Positions 60,844-64,000 of a DNA stretch of 64,000 nt are shown piece by piece. Source of the DNA: Amycolatopsis dendrobii (GTDB lineage Bacteria > Actinomycetota > Actinomycetes > Mycobacteriales > Pseudonocardiaceae); contig NZ_JACGZW010000008.1 in assembly GCF_014145675.1 (NCBI RefSeq), positions 248,001 through 312,000 on the forward strand. The letters are read 5' to 3'. A program made the position numbers and the translations under genes. Numbering within the stretch: the stretch's first letter is position 1; every line of letters begins with the position of its first letter. The notes below the pieces were generated by a model. That model saw only the letters and a list, made by a program, of their open reading frames with translations, had not been told where the DNA came from and ran no database searches.

Positions 60844-62024
60844 CCCTCCGTTCCGAGCACCAGCGTGCTGTGGTGGTCCAGAATGCCGCCGTTGCCGGAA
60901 ACCAGCACGGTGTCGTGTTTCGGCACCTGGCGTTCGCCGCCCTGGCCGCGTGCCTGGATGATCGCCTCGGACAGCGGCGTCATGCCCCACAGGTAGTAGG
61001 ACGACAGCTGGCCGCCGCCGGTGTTGACCGCGAGCTTGCCGTCCGGGCCGAGCATGCCCGGCGTCGCGACGAACTCGCCGCCTTCGCCCTTGCCGCAGAA
61101 CCCGTAGTCCTCCAGGGTGAGCAGCGCGGTGAAGGTGTAGCAGTCGTAGATCTCGGCGACGTCGATGTCCTCGATGGTCACCCCGGCCATCTCCATCGCC
61201 GCCGGGCCGGACTGCGCCGCACCGCTCACGAGGCCGAGATTGTCGTTGCGGCGGAAGGAATTCCCCGGATGCGCCTGGCCCCAGCCGAGCACCTGGACGG
61301 CGGGCTGAGCGAGTTCTTTCGCTCGTTCGGCGGAGGTCACGATCACCGCCGCTCCGCCGTTGGACACCAGGCAGCAGTCCAGCAAGTGGAACGGTTCCGC
61401 GATGAACCGCGACGCTTGATGGTCGGCCAGTGTGATCGGCTCGCGCAGCTGTGCCAGCGGGTTCTTCGCCGCCCACGCGCGCTGCGCGACCGCGATCGCG
61501 CCGAGTTGTTCGCTCGTAGTGCCGTAAGTCTTCATGTGCCGTCGCGCGGCGAGCGCGTAGAACGAGTTCGGCCCGGCGAAACCACTGGAGCCCAGCAGGC
61601 TTCCCCAGCCGGTCGGGGTCGTGCGCCGTCCGCCGTAGGCCGCGCCGGTCGCTTTGCCCTGCTGTAGCGGCGCGTCCGCGAACACGCAGGCCACGGTGTC
61701 GGCCATGCCCGCTTCGACGGCCATCGCGGCGTACTGCACCATCGCGCCCGCTGTCGAGCCGAACGCCTGCATTTGGGTGAACAGGCGCAGGTCGCGCAGT
61801 CCTAAGTCGACTTGCAGACTCAGGTCCACTCCGGGCGTCGTGCCTGCGGACACCAGCAGCCCGTCGATGTCGGACAGCCCGATCCCGGCGTCCGCGGCTG
61901 CCCGCCGGACGGCCTGCGCGGCGAACTGCCGCGCGCTCGGACCGTAGACTTTCCCCAGCTCAGTGAGCCCGAGACCGGCGATTGCCGCCCTCCGGCGCGC
62001 CGGGGTCTCCCGCCTGCTCGTCAT
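60840..62024 (-). CDS. Thiolase-like (lipid-transfer/SCP-X type) protein
   Basis: A 394-residue thiolase-superfamily protein of the Ltp/SCP-X kind. Features are AAIAGLGLTELGKVYGPSAR, DGLLVSAGTTPGVDL, CLVSNGGAAVIV, DVAEIYDCYTFTALL and the late GGQLSSYYLWGMTPLSEA. It may act as a thiolase or as an aldolase like Ltp2 (with a DUF35 partner). The ATG at 62024 follows GGAGTGCGAAG. The open frame extends to 62204, but the extension is not protein-like. Confidence 0.85.
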   Translation of the reverse strand: MTSRRETPARRRAAIAGLGLTELGKVYGPSARQFAAQAVRRAAADAGIGLSDIDGLLVSAGTTPGVDLSLQVDLGLRDLRLFTQMQAFGSTAGAMVQYAAMAVEAGMADTVACVFADAPLQQGKATGAAYGGRRTTPTGWGSLLGSSGFAGPNSFYALAARRHMKTYGTTSEQLGAIAVAQRAWAAKNPLAQLREPITLADHQASRFIAEPFHLLDCCLVSNGGAAVIVTSAERAKELAQPAVQVLGWGQAHPGNSFRRNDNLGLVSGAAQSGPAAMEMAGVTIEDIDVAEIYDCYTFTALLTLEDYGFCGKGEGGEFVATPGMLGPDGKLAVNTGGGQLSSYYLWGMTPLSEAIIQARGQGGERQVPKHDTVLVSGNGGILDHHSTLVLGTEG

Positions 62025-62100
62025 CTTCGCACTCCGTTCCCGACCGGTGGTCGCACCTCCACGTTCGCATCCCGCTGACGCGGCGTAAACGACCGGTCGG

Positions 62101-62164
62101 GACACCGGCAGATGTGCGGCCGCGACACGTGCGCCGATGTCGCTGCCGGAAACCTGCCGGTGTC
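62101..62164. promoter_or_regulatory. Paired inverted motifs in the thiolase/FadE divergent promoter
   Basis: GACACCGGCAG (62101-62111) and its complement CTGCCGGTGTC (62154-62164) lie 42 bp apart in the 218-bp gap between divergent units. They could be two half-operators for a common regulator. Confidence 0.35.
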
Positions 62165-62242
62165 GGAATCCGTGATGTACATCGCCGTTTTCCGCACCCA
62201 GCATGGGAATCGAGACCCGACGACGGGAAAGGCGGTCCGGCG

Positions 62243-63313
62243 ATGGCGATCAGCGCCGCGGAAACCGAACAGCTGCGGGAGGCGGTGCGCGACCTGCTCG
62301 CGGACCGCTGCACGGAGGCCGACGTGCGCCGCGTGATGGCGAGCGGCTCCGGCTACGACCTGCGACTGTGGAAACAACTGGCCGAGCTGGGATTGCCCGG
62401 CCTGCTGATCGCGACGGAATACGGCGGAGTCGGCCTGGGTGCGGAAGAACTCGAAGCGGTGTCGGAGGAAATCGGGGCAGCGCTGCTGCCGTCGCCGTTC
62501 CTGTCCAGCGCGGTGCTGACCTCGACGCTCATCGACGCCGCCGGGTCCGAAGAGGACAAACGCCGTCTGCTGCCCGCGCTCGCCGACGGGTCTTCGATCG
62601 GAACCGTCGCCGTCACTGGCCCCACCGGCGCTTGGACGCCTGAAAGCATTGCGATACAAGCGAACGGAACTCTCACCGGGACCGCGTCCTATGTGACCTT
62701 CGGCCAGGTCGCCGACGTCATTCTCGTGGTGGCCCGCGCTGGTGACGACATTGGCATCTTCGAAGTCGCCCCGGACGCGCCGGGCTTCGTCCGCAGTACG
62801 GCAGAGGTATTCGACCCGACTGTACGGCTGTCTCAATTCACCTTCGCTGATACCCCAGCGCGCCGAGTTGGCACTTCAGGCTGGGAGGCTGTGCAGAAAG
62901 CCTTGGATACCAGCATTGTCGCGCTCGCCGGAGAACAGGCAGGCGGCGCTCGTAAGATCTTTGAGACAACCGTCGAATATCTCAAAACCCGCGTCCAGTT
63001 CGGCCGAGCGATCGGCAGTTTCCAGGCGATGAAGCACCTCGCCGCCGATCGGCTGCTGGACGTCGAATCCGCGACCTCCGCCGCCCGGCACGCCGCGGCC
63101 GACGGCAGCCCGGGCGCGATCGCACTCGCCGGGTTCGCGTGCGCGGAAGCGTACGAAACCGTTGCCCTGTCCGCGATCCAGATGCACGGCGGGATCGGCT
63201 TCACCTGGGAACACCCGGCGCACCTGTACCTGCGCCGCGCCCGCTCCGGCGCGCAGTTGTTCGGCAGCTCGCGACTGCACCGGGAGCGCTACCTCGTCTC
63301 GAAGGGAGCCTGA
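62243..63313 (+). CDS. Acyl-CoA dehydrogenase
   Basis: A 356-residue acyl-CoA dehydrogenase family protein. RVQFGRAIGSFQAMKHLAAD is the FAD/substrate contact helix, and QMHGGIGFTWEHPAHLYLRR is the late motif, similar to ChsE2/FadE27-type subunits. It probably pairs with the following ACAD as a heteromeric enzyme, as is known for steroid side-chain ACADs. The ATG at 62243 is 1 kb of uninterrupted frame and is preceded by GGCGGTCCGGCG, a weak ribosome site. Confidence 0.87.
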   Translation: MAISAAETEQLREAVRDLLADRCTEADVRRVMASGSGYDLRLWKQLAELGLPGLLIATEYGGVGLGAEELEAVSEEIGAALLPSPFLSSAVLTSTLIDAAGSEEDKRRLLPALADGSSIGTVAVTGPTGAWTPESIAIQANGTLTGTASYVTFGQVADVILVVARAGDDIGIFEVAPDAPGFVRSTAEVFDPTVRLSQFTFADTPARRVGTSGWEAVQKALDTSIVALAGEQAGGARKIFETTVEYLKTRVQFGRAIGSFQAMKHLAADRLLDVESATSAARHAAADGSPGAIALAGFACAEAYETVALSAIQMHGGIGFTWEHPAHLYLRRARSGAQLFGSSRLHRERYLVSKGA

Positions 63314-63314
63314 C

Positions 63315-64000
63315 ATGACCAGCGCCGACCAGCTCCGCGAAGAAGTCCGCGCGTGGCTCGCCGCGGAATGGACCGGGCTCGCGCCTGCCGAGGATCGCTG
63401 GAGCACCACCCCGGAACGCATTGCCTGGCTGGAAAAAGTCGTCGCCGCCGGATACGCGGTGCCGACCTGGCCGGTCGAATGGTCCGGCCGCGCCTGCCCC
63501 GCCGAACTGGCCGACGTGATCGCGGCCGAGTTCGACGCCGTCGGCGCACCTGGCGCCCGCCAGGACAAGTACAGCATCCCGGCCAACACCGTCCTCGCGT
63601 TCGGCACCGGAAAACTCAAGCACGACCTGCTGCACGACGTCCTCACCGAACGCTCCCGGACCTGCCTGTTCTACAGCGAACCCGGCGCGGGCTCGGACCT
63701 CGCCGCCGTGCGTACCACCGCGGTCCGCGACGGCGACCGCTGGATCGTCAACGGACAGAAGGTCTGGACGTCCGGCGCGAAGACCGCGGACTACGCGCTG
63801 CTGATCGCGCGGACCGACTGGGACGTCCCGAAACACCAGGGCCTCAGCTACTTCGTCGTGCCGATGCACCAGCCCGGCGTCGACATCCGGCCGCTCGTGC
63901 AGATCACCGGCGAATCGCACTTCAACGAGGTGTTCCTGACCGACGTCGAAATCCCGCCGGACTACCTGGTCGGCGAAGAGGGCAAGGGCTGGCGCGTGCT
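63315..64000 (+). CDS. Acyl-CoA dehydrogenase, N-terminal part
   Basis: About 228 residues before the right edge. YSEPGAGSDLAAVRTTAVRD and WIVNGQKVWTSGAKTADYAL are the standard ACAD middle-domain motifs. The ATG at 63315 follows the preceding ACAD stop by one base, with GAAGGGAGC upstream, so the two are coupled. The catalytic base lies in the missing C-terminal part. Confidence 0.87.
   Translation, partial: MTSADQLREEVRAWLAAEWTGLAPAEDRWSTTPERIAWLEKVVAAGYAVPTWPVEWSGRACPAELADVIAAEFDAVGAPGARQDKYSIPANTVLAFGTGKLKHDLLHDVLTERSRTCLFYSEPGAGSDLAAVRTTAVRDGDRWIVNGQKVWTSGAKTADYALLIARTDWDVPKHQGLSYFVVPMHQPGVDIRPLVQITGESHFNEVFLTDVEIPPDYLVGEEGKGWRV

Noticed and set aside
1..64000. tRNA, rRNA, CRISPR arrays, insertion sequences and attachment sites
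   Set aside because: I looked for CCA-type tRNA arms, regularly spaced repeats, transposase motifs and terminal inverted repeats and saw none that could be supported.

Overview
The window is very GC-rich, densely coded, rich in GTG starts and four-base stop/start overlaps, and carries gene families typical of actinomycetes (F420-dependent LLM oxidoreductase, LAL regulator, HsaABCD/KshAB/KstD steroid genes, DUF5829, DUF3159, GH25 lysozyme). The combination fits a soil Pseudonocardiales bacterium, most likely Amycolatopsis-like. This is inference from gene content and style; there is no rRNA, tRNA or phylogenetic marker here. I saw no CRISPR array, insertion sequence or phage gene.

Layout. 0-10.9 kb: a truncated TetR gene, a KstD-like flavoprotein, a DAO-family oxidase divergent from a PucR regulator, a prolyl oligopeptidase, and an SRPBCC-MFS-DUF885 run. 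10.9-26.9 kb: a compact steroid-ring catabolic cluster: hsaC, hsaA, an acyl-CoA synthetase, a SnoaL-like protein, an LLM oxidoreductase, an IclR regulator, kshA with a small Cys-rich protein and an SDR, a hydrolase, an MFS permease, another SDR, kshB, kstD, hsaD and hsaB. KstD and KshAB open ring B, HsaAB hydroxylate ring A, HsaC cleaves it and HsaD hydrolyses the product; hsaEFG and a KstR gene are not in the window. 26.9-29.9 kb: a gene-poor stretch with a ricin-lectin remnant, a LysR gene and a DUF1508-like protein.

30.0-39.0 kb: a phosphate-transporter-like (Pst) locus with pstC, pstA and pstB plus three exported substrate-binding-type proteins, two of them with C-terminal membrane anchors, and a membrane protein with a sortase fold whose catalytic residues are replaced. 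39.0-45.1 kb: a monooxygenase/truncated-haemoglobin fusion with its HxlR regulator, DUF488, LysR, TetR, DUF3159, GH25 and DUF5829 genes, then an intergenic region full of palindromes. 45.1-55.6 kb: benzoate to beta-ketoadipate enol-lactone: a LAL activator candidate, benAB, a fused benC-FCD-benD gene, and divergently a LysR gene with catB, catA and catC. 55.6-59.5 kb: two ABC ATPases with an FtsX-type permease. 59.6-64.0 kb: a CoA-thioester beta-oxidation set (crotonase, DUF35, thiolase-like protein and, divergently, two acyl-CoA dehydrogenases).

Main discovery: one 15-bp palindrome (TYCCGGTSACCGGRA-like) lies upstream of six transcription units or divergent promoters of the steroid cluster, with a weaker seventh copy before the KstD-like gene at 0.4 kb. 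It looks like the operator of a non-KstR steroid regulon, with the embedded IclR protein as the obvious candidate. Other notable items are the pseudo-sortase Pst locus, the BenC-FCD-BenD fusion, and several long perfect palindromes in intergenic positions.
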